A stretch of 10,951 nt of DNA from Nitrososphaerota archaeon (lineage in GTDB: Archaea; Thermoproteota; Nitrososphaeria; Nitrososphaerales; UBA183): contig JAFMAA010000029.1 of the NCBI GenBank assembly GCA_029785235.1, positions 1-10,951 on the forward strand. The letters are read 5' to 3'. Every line of letters starts with the position of its first letter. Position 1 is the stretch's first letter. The position numbers and the translations under genes were made by a program. Below, piece after piece: positions 1-6,735 of the stretch. The notes beneath the pieces were generated by a model. The model searched no databases. It saw only the letters and a list, made by a program, of their open reading frames with translations, and was not told where the DNA came from.

Positions 1-1391
1 GTCAGCTTCTTGTCGGTCGTCTCCTTTTCCTTGGCGAGCCCACTCAGTTCCCCTAGCTGTTTTCCAAGCCGCTGGAGGGTGTTTTTTGCGAAGGCAGCCC
101 TCTTTTCGAACTTGCGTTTAGACTGCTCCTTCTTCTCAATCTCAGCCTTCAACTTCGACCTTTCCATCCGCTGATGGGCCGCTTCCTTCACCGCCTCCTT
201 GTAGGATTCCCCCTGCTCAATCTTCACTTTCAGAGCTTCGGCCTCTCCATCGAGCGATGCTAGCTCCTCGGCCAGGTGATTCTTCTCCGCATCCTTCCTC
301 GCCCTCTTGCCTTCGAAGTCGTGGGCCTCAGCCGCCCGATCGCAGACAGGGCAGACGCCGTTCTTCATTATTGACTCGTAGTCTAAGAGCTTAGCTTCGG
401 TGGCAGCCTTGAGCTCGATGAGCTTCTTCGCCTTCGCCTCGAGTGTCTTCTCTCGCCTCTTCAGTTCGGAGAGGGTATTGACTGAGGAAGGCCGCTCGAC
501 ATCGGCCCTGGCCAGAGCGGCTTCCAGCTCCCTAAGGCTTCCGCTCAGTCCGGTGATTTCGTCGCCCAATTCGTTCGCATCCTTCGCGGCGTCCGCTCCG
601 AGCCGTTCGTAGTACTCCGTCTCAGCCTTGGTATTCTGAAGGCTGACCTCTCGCTTCTGCAGGTCTTCCTTCTCCGCCTTTAGAAGGCGCACTTGTTCCT
701 CTTGAGCCGTCTCCGCGTCCTCCAGCTTGGTCAGCTCAATTCTGTGCTTCTCCTCATCCGCCTGCAGTCCCTGTACCTGCGAGCGGAGTTCCACCATACC
801 CGTGGCTATGCCGTCCTGTTTCTGTGCCTCTGCTCTGATGCTCCTTACTGTTTCGTCCGCGTTGGTGGCGGCGATCTTGTAGTCTTCGACCCTGAACGCC
901 CTCCTCAGTATCTGGAGCCTCTGTTCCGGAACGAGCGCCAAGATGCTCTTCATCTCCTCCTGGGGGGTGTAGACTGCGTAGCGATAGATCCAACTCTGGG
1001 CCTTGGGGTCAGGAGCCTCGTTGAATTCCAGTGTCTCGAGCACCTTCTCTTTCAGTTCGCTCGGCGATAGCAGGAGCGTCTCGCTGGGGGACTTCAACTC
1101 CCCGTCGACCTGCTGGACCTTCCCTGCCTTCCTCTGGAGTCTCCTCGTAATCTGATACTCCGACCCGTCGACCTCGAAGGCCATCCTGACCTCGCCGCTG
1201 TCCTTCCCCAGGCTCAGGACCGAGCTGCCAGAGTCAGACCCCAGGCCGAAGAGAGCAAACTCGATACCCATCAAGACGCTAGATTTGCCCGATCCTATGT
1301 CTCCTTCCAACAGGGTCTTGCCAAGCGGGAATTTGATCAGAGAGTGGGCATGGCTTCTGATGTTCGTGAGCTCGAGCTCTCTGACTATCAA
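1..1391 (-). CDS. rad50: DNA repair ATPase Rad50 (N-terminal part, cut by window edge)
   Basis: Rad50 is the SMC-like ATPase of the Mre11-Rad50 complex that tethers and helps process DNA double-strand breaks. The reverse strand stays open from the window edge to a TTG at 1391-1389; the frame starts LIVRELELTNIRSH, the usual Rad50 N-terminus. Walker A (GDIGSGKS) lies at residues 30-37 and a Q-loop (YTPQEEM) at 141-147. Heptad-rich coiled coil begins near residue 170, the zinc-hook motif CPVC is at 347-350, and the descending coil follows. Walker B and the signature motif lie beyond the edge. The TTG overlaps the mre11 stop (TTGA), and the mre11 3' end supplies a GGAGAAG Shine-Dalgarno-like stretch, so the two are translationally coupled. 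The hook comes about 95 residues earlier than in Pyrococcus Rad50, implying a short arm. Identification is firm. Confidence 0.95.
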   Translation of the reverse strand, partial: MIVRELELTNIRSHAHSLIKFPLGKTLLEGDIGSGKSSVLMGIEFALFGLGSDSGSSVLSLGKDSGEVRMAFEVDGSEYQITRRLQRKAGKVQQVDGELKSPSETLLLSPSELKEKVLETLEFNEAPDPKAQSWIYRYAVYTPQEEMKSILALVPEQRLQILRRAFRVEDYKIAATNADETVRSIRAEAQKQDGIATGMVELRSQVQGLQADEEKHRIELTKLEDAETAQEEQVRLLKAEKEDLQKREVSLQNTKAETEYYERLGADAAKDANELGDEITGLSGSLRELEAALARADVERPSSVNTLSELKRREKTLEAKAKKLIELKAATEAKLLDYESIMKNGVCPVCDRAAEAHDFEGKRARKDAEKNHLAEELASLDGEAEALKVKIEQGESYKEAVKEAAHQRMERSKLKAEIEKKEQSKRKFEKRAAFAKNTLQRLGKQLGELSGLAKEKETTDKKL

Positions 1392-2662
1392 CTTGCTTCT
1401 TTCTTCTCCAGTGCCTGTACCCCGTCTCTCACCATCCTCCCAGTGTAGTCTTTCTTCGTTTCTCCAAGCTTGGGTGGCTGCCGCCAGAGCCTGAGCAACT
1501 CGATGGCAACTTCTGCGCCCCGCTCTCCCTGGAGGTGCCCTTCAGCCACTTGGACTTTGCCCGCCTCGCCTTCGAAGAGTTTCCTCTCGATGGAAGAGGG
1601 CTCTTCCCCGGAGAAGATAGCGCCTGTAGTCTCCTTAGACTTCAGGCCGCTCCTGTTGAGGTAGACGTGGGTGGCTCCCCGTTCGGAAAGGCTGGCGCGC
1701 AGGTCGGCCAGTCCCACCTCAGACGCTCTTCCTCCTGCTATCTCACCGAATGCTTTGATGACCACCAGCTTGCCAGATACGTCCACGCCGCTGAAGTCTG
1801 CCTTGATCATGGACCCTGCGTCTGGCGCGTTGCGCCCCGTCAGATCGTATTCCCTGAAGATGCCCTCGAGCGATTTCATCGGTATGAACGTCTTGGTCCG
1901 TACGCGTTCGTCGAACTCCACCACGTAGAATCCGCGCATCTCCCCCTTTGCCGTGGCTTCGAGGTCGTGCCCGTAGCCTGTGAACAGCGGGCCGGGGAAG
2001 ACTATGTTCCCCATCCCCGGCAGTGTGAACTCGCCTCTCTCGTGGATGTGCCCGCCCGCATAATAGTCGAACCCCTTTGGGAGCATGGAGGAATCCACCG
2101 TCTCCATGGCGCTTAGGTGCTCTGGTTTCAGCTCAGTCAGTCCACTATGGAACGCGAATATCTTGAACCCCTGCTCCGCCTCCAGCGCCCCTCTGTCAAG
2201 CGCCTCGAAATATCTACTCTCGAGGCCTATTTTCCGCGCCGAGATGCCTGCTATCTTCGCCCCTGTCTTCTCGTCGACGGTAACTCCCAGCCTGAGACTG
2301 TCGCCGTAGAAGGTCGGCTTGAACACATTGGTGAGCACTCCCACCGTGTTGAGTATGTCAATGATCGAAGTGCCATTGGGAGTGTAGTCGTGGCTCCCAT
2401 AGATGGCATAGATTGGAATCTGGTGCCGCTGTACATCTACCATGCTCCTGAGCGCGGTGTCTACGACTCCTAGGTCTGGGATGCCCACATGGAATAGATC
2501 CCCGGAAACCAGGATGAAGTCCACGCCCAGTTCAACACACTTCTTCATAGTCGAGTCGAAGGTCTGCAACTCAAGCTTCTGGAGGCGTGGTTCCCTGTGA
2601 GCTCCAAGATGAGCATCTGCCAGGTGAGCGAACTTGTGCAACTCGAGACCCCAGGCAAACAT
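1388..2662 (-). CDS. mre11: DNA double-strand break repair nuclease Mre11
   Basis: Mn-dependent 3'-5' exonuclease/endonuclease subunit that works with Rad50 on broken DNA ends. The 424-residue product shows the calcineurin-like phosphoesterase motifs in order: ADAH (D16, H18), GDLF (D55), GSHD (H91, D92), FHSG (H172) and GHIH (H205, H207). The third motif has serine where GNHD is usual. The C-terminal 150 residues are the less conserved capping and Rad50-binding part. The start is uncertain: ATG at 2662 gives eight residues before the usual HKFAHLAD beginning, and a TTG at codon 8 would give the family's usual length. The gene begins 21 nt after the stop of the KaiC/V4R gene and overlaps rad50 by 4 nt, so the three are probably one transcript. 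The HerA-NurA genes that accompany Mre11-Rad50 in many archaea are not seen in this window. Confidence 0.95.
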   Translation of the reverse strand: MFAWGLELHKFAHLADAHLGAHREPRLQKLELQTFDSTMKKCVELGVDFILVSGDLFHVGIPDLGVVDTALRSMVDVQRHQIPIYAIYGSHDYTPNGTSIIDILNTVGVLTNVFKPTFYGDSLRLGVTVDEKTGAKIAGISARKIGLESRYFEALDRGALEAEQGFKIFAFHSGLTELKPEHLSAMETVDSSMLPKGFDYYAGGHIHERGEFTLPGMGNIVFPGPLFTGYGHDLEATAKGEMRGFYVVEFDERVRTKTFIPMKSLEGIFREYDLTGRNAPDAGSMIKADFSGVDVSGKLVVIKAFGEIAGGRASEVGLADLRASLSERGATHVYLNRSGLKSKETTGAIFSGEEPSSIERKLFEGEAGKVQVAEGHLQGERGAEVAIELLRLWRQPPKLGETKKDYTGRMVRDGVQALEKKEAS

Positions 2663-2683
2663 CAGTTTATGCGCTTTTCAGAG

Positions 2684-4207
2684 TCAGGAAAGCTTGAGCC
2701 TGAACTCACAATCGCTGTCTCCCGTCGCACGGCACCTGACCTCTTCACAGGTCGCCTTGAGCTTGAATACCACACCTGATATCCCTTCGAGTGCGCCAGA
2801 TATGCTAGCGCACATGGGGTCCTTGGACTCATGATTTCTGCAAAGATAACAGTCTTTGACAATGACATGGTATTCACTACGCGTAATCTTCTTCACGTTA
2901 GATCTGAGTATGAACGCGCTGAGGAGAGCCACCCGCACCACCTTTGGGACGTACTTCTTGGCGGCCGCTGCCGCAGTGGATTCGTGATGTCGTGGAACCT
3001 CTGCTAGGGCTGCCTTCCTTGCGCTCATCTCAAACACCGACTTCTCAATCTCGTACATCGACTTCAGGTACTCTTGCTTGTTCTTGATTCCCGAGCGCTC
3101 CATCAGCATGTCAATCACTATCGCGAAGGCGTCCCTGTTGGCCGCGAAATACTGTAGAGGGACCGATTGCGTCCCCAACTGGTAACTCCACGCCACCATC
3201 CTGTCAGGCAAGAGCAGGCGAAAGAAGTTGAGGGCAGAGTATCCATCTGGTTCCGTGTCTCCTACTGGCTTGCTGTTTCTCGCGTAGTCCCGGTCGAACT
3301 CGACGACCCCAGCCTGTTCCCAGCGCGCGAACTGCTGCAGCATCTCCTTTGCCCTCTCCGGGTAGAGCTGGATTGTCTCCTCAAGGGACCTCCCTTCGAG
3401 CTGGGAGAATAGGGCGTAGTCCACTACTGAGATGCCCCCACGGGACGCGTTGAACCCCTTCCTGAGGATGAACGTTGCAGGCTTTTCCTTCAGTTCCGCG
3501 AATCTGGTTTCTACGAGGTCCTCGGATACCACAGATGGCCTATCGGTGAATTGCCCATCCCACTTGATGAGTAGTCTTCCATCTTCCACCAGGTACTCGA
3601 ATTCCCTGAGGTTGAACTCAGGCCTACAGCATCCGGATACCACGAAAGTCCTGACCAGTCGGTCTTCCTTTCTGGAGACGCCAAACTCAATCCTGCAGTC
3701 CAGGATGGCGATCATTTTCCGTTCCGCGTCCTTGAAAGAGTTAGACGGCATCAGGTATATTTCGACCGTTCCAAACTCTTTTGCTGCGTTCTTCCAAGAA
3801 TCCACATACTTCAGGACGTTTTCCTGAGACTGGCTGATCAACAGGGAAGGCAGATAGGAGTGGATAATCACCTCGTCTCTATGCTTCCTTCGTATCGCGT
3901 TCACTCTGACCACCTTGTCAGCCAGCGACTCTCCGGTCAGCACCTCAACGTGCTCCATCTTGACTAGGGATGCCTTGTCAGTTATCTCCGTGAACTTTAG
4001 TCCTGAATTGTACTGTTCCGCGATGAGTTGCATGACATTCCTGGCCTCAGAATATGTCTCGTCCAGCATCAGTATCGACGTTCCTTCGTAGACGTTCAGT
4101 ATTCTGTCGAGAACTGGATGGCCAGTAAGAACCCTCGCGGACCGTTGGTCTTCCTTCCGAGCGCTCGCACTGCTGGTGACGGTCGGTCTCCCTCCCTCCA
4201 AATCCAC
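2684..4207 (-). CDS. Degenerate KaiC-like domain fused to a C-terminal V4R (4-vinyl reductase-type) sensor domain
   Basis: A 507-residue protein starting at GTG 4207. Residues about 24-215 follow the outline of a KaiC/RecA core: a GHPVLDRIL start, a hydrophobic strand where the P-loop should be, a VIIHSYLPS strand at the Walker B position, and a RTFVVSG...EFEYLVEDGRLLI ending matching the KaiC tail. The Walker A lysine is absent and the Walker B Asp is replaced by His, so ATP hydrolysis is unlikely. A helical middle part follows. The last about 190 residues resemble the V4R domain, ending in a cysteine cluster (C453, C456, C466, C487, C492, C500) with the typical C-x-A/T-G-D-x-x-C-x-F motif. 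V4R domains are small-molecule or metal sensors in XylR-type regulators and BchJ. It is divergent from the winged-helix gene and 21 nt upstream of mre11. The function is inferred as a sensor or adaptor, not an enzyme. Confidence 0.72.
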   Translation of the reverse strand: MDLEGGRPTVTSSASARKEDQRSARVLTGHPVLDRILNVYEGTSILMLDETYSEARNVMQLIAEQYNSGLKFTEITDKASLVKMEHVEVLTGESLADKVVRVNAIRRKHRDEVIIHSYLPSLLISQSQENVLKYVDSWKNAAKEFGTVEIYLMPSNSFKDAERKMIAILDCRIEFGVSRKEDRLVRTFVVSGCCRPEFNLREFEYLVEDGRLLIKWDGQFTDRPSVVSEDLVETRFAELKEKPATFILRKGFNASRGGISVVDYALFSQLEGRSLEETIQLYPERAKEMLQQFARWEQAGVVEFDRDYARNSKPVGDTEPDGYSALNFFRLLLPDRMVAWSYQLGTQSVPLQYFAANRDAFAIVIDMLMERSGIKNKQEYLKSMYEIEKSVFEMSARKAALAEVPRHHESTAAAAAKKYVPKVVRVALLSAFILRSNVKKITRSEYHVIVKDCYLCRNHESKDPMCASISGALEGISGVVFKLKATCEEVRCRATGDSDCEFRLKLS

Positions 4208-4228
4208 GACGCACTCATGACGCCCCTT

Positions 4229-4283
4229 GGGTTTAACTGTTAGGGACGTGCAATCTGCAGAAGGGTTTAATTGTTGAACAGTT
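4229..4283. promoter_or_regulatory. Divergent promoter/operator between the KaiC-V4R gene and the winged-helix gene
   Basis: Two near-identical direct repeats, GGGTTTAACTGTT (4229-4241) and GGGTTTAATTGTT (4263-4275), match at 12 of 13 positions and are spaced 34 bp apart. The second extends into a 15-bp near-palindrome, AATTGTT-G-AACAGTT (4269-4283), whose half-sites match the AACTGTT half-site at 4235-4241. The TTTAA cores lie about 25-37 nt from the two diverging starts (4207 leftward, 4303 rightward), where archaeal TATA elements sit. A protein binding here would block both promoters. The natural candidate is the adjacent winged-helix protein (inference). Confidence 0.55.
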
Positions 4284-4302
4284 CCCGCAGAGGAAGGACG
4301 AC

Positions 4303-4647
4303 TTGTCTAACATGAGCGGCCAAGAAGAGATAGTGCGGAGATTGATGATGCTCGAGAAGCGTATGAGCGACCTCGAAGTGTCCTTTAGGTCAGGTGCCGA
4401 TGCACTATCAGGTTCGCCGATGGCCGAGGCGTCTGGTTATCGGTTCGACGATCTCCCCACTTCGCTCGCTCGAACTCTACGAGCCATGCAGGCTCTGGGG
4501 GAAGCTGATGCCACCACAGTAAGCAAGAAGACAGAGAGGAACAGGAGTGTCGAGACCATCTATCTCAACCAACTCGTGAGGCTCGGCGCCCTAACCCGGG
4601 CCAGGGCTGGGAAAAAAGTGCTGTTCAGAATGGCCAGGCTCTACTGA
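4303..4647 (+). CDS. Small winged-helix DNA-binding regulator with N-terminal coiled coil
   Basis: A 114-residue basic protein. Residues 7-27 form a short amphipathic helix suited to dimerisation. Residues about 52-112 form a winged helix-turn-helix of the MarR/ArsR-like archaeal type: helix LARTLRAMQALG, a second helix ADATTVSKKT, recognition helix RSVETIYLNQLVRLG (82-96), then a basic wing RARAGKKVLFRM. The start is probably TTG 4303, 5 nt after the AGGAAGG Shine-Dalgarno at 4291-4297; ATG 4312 would lie 14 nt away. It diverges from the KaiC/V4R gene across an operator-like region and converges on a KaiC gene with 3 nt between stops. It is likely an autoregulated local repressor controlling the KaiC/V4R-Mre11-Rad50 transcript. 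The regulatory role is inference; the fold call is fairly sure. Confidence 0.8.
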   Translation: MSNMSGQEEIVRRLMMLEKRMSDLEVSFRSGADALSGSPMAEASGYRFDDLPTSLARTLRAMQALGEADATTVSKKTERNRSVETIYLNQLVRLGALTRARAGKKVLFRMARLY

Positions 4648-4650
4648 GTT

Positions 4651-5397
4651 TCAGACTCGAACGTCAGTGTGTACTACGATTCCTTCGTCCGTGATCTCCA
4701 TCCCATAGACCGTCTGGTCATGGGCCGTCCTCCTCATCTTCACCACCTGTATCGACCTCACTGCTTCGGAGTTTTCATTCGAATAGTTCAGCTGAATTGC
4801 TCCGTGGGACAGCGCCCACTCCACAGGAACTCCTCTGAGAGACCCTATCGACTCGACAATCAAGAGACTGACGCAGTCCTCGGCTGAGAGCCCCTGAATC
4901 AGCCCGAGCAGGCCCTGTCTGACCTCGAACTGATCCTTGTATTGCATTTCTATAGTGGTCAGCGAGTCGATGACCACCCTCTTCGCGTGGGCACACTTTA
5001 TCTCGTCGAGGGTTGTCTTTGCGACAACACTGAATGGTATATTTTCGCCTTGGAAAATCGCTTCGTTGCGGGTAATCAGCCCGGATTCCGTGGCGACCAC
5101 CGGTCTCATATCAACGACTTTCATTTTTCCATTTTTGATGGCACTATCAACATCCCATCCATGGTCCCTGAAGTTGTTCTTGACTTCCTCCGGACTCTCG
5201 GTACAAGTGACGTAGATTCCACCCTCACCATGACTCTTGTATCCGTTGAAGAGGAACTGCGAACAGAGCGTGGATTTCCCGCTCCCGGGCCCGCCCGAAA
5301 TGACGATGCAACTGCCTGGTACGAATCCGCCCCTCAAGACCTCGTCGAGGCCTTCGATGCCTGACCTGACTCTCTCCACGCGGCTCCAATCGACCAT
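4651..5397 (-). CDS. Single-domain KaiC-like RecA-superfamily ATPase
   Basis: KaiC-family ATPases are signalling switches, common in several copies in archaea and mostly unlinked to clocks. Numbering from ATG 5397 (248 residues): the SGIEGLDEVLRGG start at about 12-24, Walker A GGPGSGKST at 35-43, the catalytic-glutamate segment TESPEE around 66-71, Walker B RVVID at 140-144, and the C-terminal KMRRTAHDQTVYGMEIT segment that in KaiC reaches into the neighbouring subunit. The frame stays open up to a GTG at 5439, but a TATA-like TTGTATAG lies inside that extension (5426-5433), about 30 nt before ATG 5397, so the shorter form is preferred. Catalytic residues are intact, unlike in the KaiC/V4R protein nearby. 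It has a single KaiC domain with no fused sensor, so its input may come from a partner protein, possibly the V4R one (inference). Confidence 0.88.
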   Translation of the reverse strand: MVDWSRVERVRSGIEGLDEVLRGGFVPGSCIVISGGPGSGKSTLCSQFLFNGYKSHGEGGIYVTCTESPEEVKNNFRDHGWDVDSAIKNGKMKVVDMRPVVATESGLITRNEAIFQGENIPFSVVAKTTLDEIKCAHAKRVVIDSLTTIEMQYKDQFEVRQGLLGLIQGLSAEDCVSLLIVESIGSLRGVPVEWALSHGAIQLNYSNENSEAVRSIQVVKMRRTAHDQTVYGMEITDEGIVVHTDVRV

Positions 5398-5425
5398 ACC
5401 GCTTATCACTCTTCTGGACGCCAAC

Positions 5426-5433
5426 CTATACAA
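5426..5433 (-). promoter_or_regulatory. TATA-like element before the KaiC-like gene
   Basis: The reverse strand reads TTGTATAG, about 30 nt ahead of ATG 5397 and downstream of the T-run that ends the RNase P RNA unit. This is the expected spacing for an archaeal promoter with a short leader, and it argues against the upstream GTG 5439 as start. It is a single weak motif with no BRE evidence. Confidence 0.35.
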
Positions 5434-5472
5434 CTCCACGCCCGCCAGTCAGTCATCTCGCTGGTGTGCCGC

Positions 5473-5524
5473 AAAAAGGTGAATGGGGAAGAATCAGCCC
5501 CCGGCGGGGGTCTCCCCTCCGCCG
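5473..5524 (-). terminator. Hairpin plus T-run downstream of RNase P RNA
   Basis: On the reverse strand a GC-rich stem (CGGCGG at 5524-5519 pairing with CCGCCG at 5507-5502, with more G/C pairs inside) is followed about 25 nt later by CCTTTTTG (T5 at 5477-5473). Archaeal termination relies mainly on the T-run. The element lies between the P1 helix of the RNase P RNA and the KaiC promoter, so it separates the two units. The stem may instead be a 3' part of the RNA. Confidence 0.45.
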
Positions 5525-5529
5525 AGGAA

Positions 5530-5832
5530 TTCGACGCGTTCCCGGCCGTAGTCCTCCTTCTGTTCTAGACGGGATTCCGCTCAGCGGCCTACCTTGGCCT
5601 GTCGCAGGCACTTCATCGGCCACGTTTGGCCTTGCTCCGCGCGGGTCAGCCGTTTCATCCCGCATCCCACCGACCTCAAGGTCGCCCCATCACCGCTCGT
5701 GGTGGGTCGGGTCTCGTTTCTGTTCTGGAGCCGACCGTCTCCGGTCGCGCCTCCTGGCGCCGTGCGTCCTGCAGTGAGGGAGGAACTTCCCCAGGAGATC
5801 CCCGTGGCCCGTCCACCGGCTCGCGTCGGTCA
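5530..5832 (-). ncRNA. rnpB: RNase P RNA (archaeal type A-like)
   Basis: This is the catalytic RNA that removes tRNA 5' leaders. The call rests on conserved elements in the right order on the reverse strand. The 5' and 3' ends pair as P1 (CGACGCG at 5828-5822 with CGCGTCG at 5538-5532). CR-I contains GGGGAAGTTCCTCC, and its AGT(T)CCTCC (5787-5779) pairs with GGAGGACT in CR-V (5557-5550) to give helix P4 with the universally conserved single bulged U. The CR-III-like GGAGCAAGGCCAAA (5638-5625) matches the bacterial consensus. CAGAAACGAGACC and GTAGGCCGCTGAGC are further family-like segments. A P3-like hairpin lies just before CR-I. The core is about 297 nt, a normal size. No convincing protein frame covers it. 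Exact ends are uncertain by about 10 nt on each side. Confidence 0.85.
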
Positions 5833-5846
5833 CGCATTACAAACCG

Positions 5847-5870
5847 CCTTCAGTTAACCGTTACTGAAGG
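5847..5870. repeat. Perfect 8-bp inverted repeat upstream of RNase P RNA
   Basis: CCTTCAGT (5847-5854) and ACTGAAGG (5863-5870) are exact inverted arms around an 8-nt centre (TAACCGTT). The repeat ends about 15 nt before the inferred RNA 5' end. Its reverse strand contains GGTTAACTG, at about the TATA distance from an RNA start near 5830. It may be an operator overlapping the RNase P RNA promoter or simply a 5' hairpin. Confidence 0.4.
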
Positions 5871-5879
5871 GCGAAAGGG

Positions 5880-6201
5880 GATTTAGCAGGAACAGTGGCC
5901 ACATTTCTCAGCTGGGAGAGTCCCTCTTGGATATGGCCAAGTTCTGCACCGAGCGTCCGGCCGAGAATGTGACGTATCTCAGCGTAGCCAGGAAGGGCGG
6001 CTATCTCTGGTTTGCTTATTCACGCCGTTCATTGCCAGAAGACACCTAGCGCTTTCATAGAACCGACTTCACGCAAAGGGTGACAAGAGGAAACAAGCGC
6101 TATCTATGAGATAGTGTGCCATTGCGCCCCGGAAAGGCCACTATGTGTCCCTCGAGTTCCTGGTGGGAGTGCTTAGCGAGCTGTTATACTTGGTGGGTGC
6201 A
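5880..6201. other. Intergenic stretch with one possible small ORF
   Basis: There is no recognisable gene family in these about 320 nt. The forward strand carries a short frame ending at TAG 6047-6049. From TTG 5927 or ATG 5933 it encodes 40 or 38 residues beginning (LD)MAKFCTERPAENV and containing GGYLWFAYSRR. It is preceded by GGGAGAG (5914-5920) at ribosome-binding distance from the TTG, and its codons have GC-rich third positions. The frame also reads through upstream to 5858, so it could be a gene remnant. A 15-bp dyad CTATCT-ATG-AGATAG lies near 6100-6114. Nothing else stands out; no tRNA or C/D sRNA pattern fits. Confidence 0.3.
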
Positions 6202-6735
6202 TCACTCTTCGCGCTGGAGGGCGTTCGACGCGAAGAGGTGAGGGAAAAACTCTCTCTCAGCTTGCCGCACCTTCCCTTCCGTCCTCGCCCGGCGGTAGGC
6301 CTCTAGCGGTTCTTGGTTGAGGGTAAGGAAGGTCGGGCCCCATTTGTATATGCTGAGGTATCTCTCAGCCTCTTCGACTTCGCCGAGTATGTACATCGTG
6401 GCCGAGACTGCCTCCAACGAGCTGAGCACTCCTGCTTTGGAGTAGTTGGTGGGGTTCGCCGCCAAAAGGACGGGGAGCCTCCTATGCTTCCCTCCTAACT
6501 TCCTGAAGAACACCTCCTGCGCCTGGTTCCAGGAAGCGTCGACGACGAGGACCGCTTTCACGCCCTTATCTGGAGAAGAGAGGACCCGGTGCGCCCAGGG
6601 ATTTAGGACTACCACCTTGTCAGAGGCATGGAACTTCCTGCTCACACCCTTGGCGAGGTCCATGTTTACCATCTTCCGCGCGGTGCACTTAGTTGGGTCA
6701 TCCTGTCCCATCTCGAGGGCGAACACTCCTAGCAT
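6202..6735 (-). CDS. tsr3: Tsr3-type 16S rRNA aminocarboxypropyltransferase (DUF367 family)
   Basis: Tsr3 transfers the 3-amino-3-carboxypropyl group from S-adenosylmethionine to a (methyl-)pseudouridine in small-subunit rRNA late in ribosome assembly; the archaeal proteins belong to the same family. The 177-residue product shows family landmarks: DDPTKCTARK near residues 12-21 (RLI/Tsr3 N-terminal region), DASWN at 66-70, LLAANPTNYSK at 90-100, LSSLEA at 104-109 (SAM-binding SPOUT-like fold) and YKWG-FL-LN at 130-140. Length is normal for the archaeal form. The ATG at 6735 is the likely start; no Shine-Dalgarno is visible, and a TTAAG element lies about 35 nt upstream, consistent with a short-leader transcript. 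The gene stands alone on the reverse strand, close to other RNA-maturation genes (RNase P RNA, TiaS). Confidence 0.9.
   Translation of the reverse strand: MLGVFALEMGQDDPTKCTARKMVNMDLAKGVSRKFHASDKVVVLNPWAHRVLSSPDKGVKAVLVVDASWNQAQEVFFRKLGGKHRRLPVLLAANPTNYSKAGVLSSLEAVSATMYILGEVEEAERYLSIYKWGPTFLTLNQEPLEAYRRARTEGKVRQAEREFFPHLFASNALQREE

Noticed and set aside
1535..2116. Long forward ORF (193 codons) opposite mre11
   Set aside because: It lies entirely antisense to mre11, whose motifs are all present. The composition is that of a shadow frame in GC-rich coding DNA.
5453..5886. Four overlapping ORFs of 70-103 codons in the GC-rich stretch
   Set aside because: They are Arg/Pro/Ser-rich, match no family, and cover conserved RNase P RNA elements.
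5890..5960. tRNA-like D-arm string (TCAGCTGGGAGAG)
   Set aside because: No T-loop, anticodon stem or acceptor stem can be paired around it on either strand, even allowing introns.
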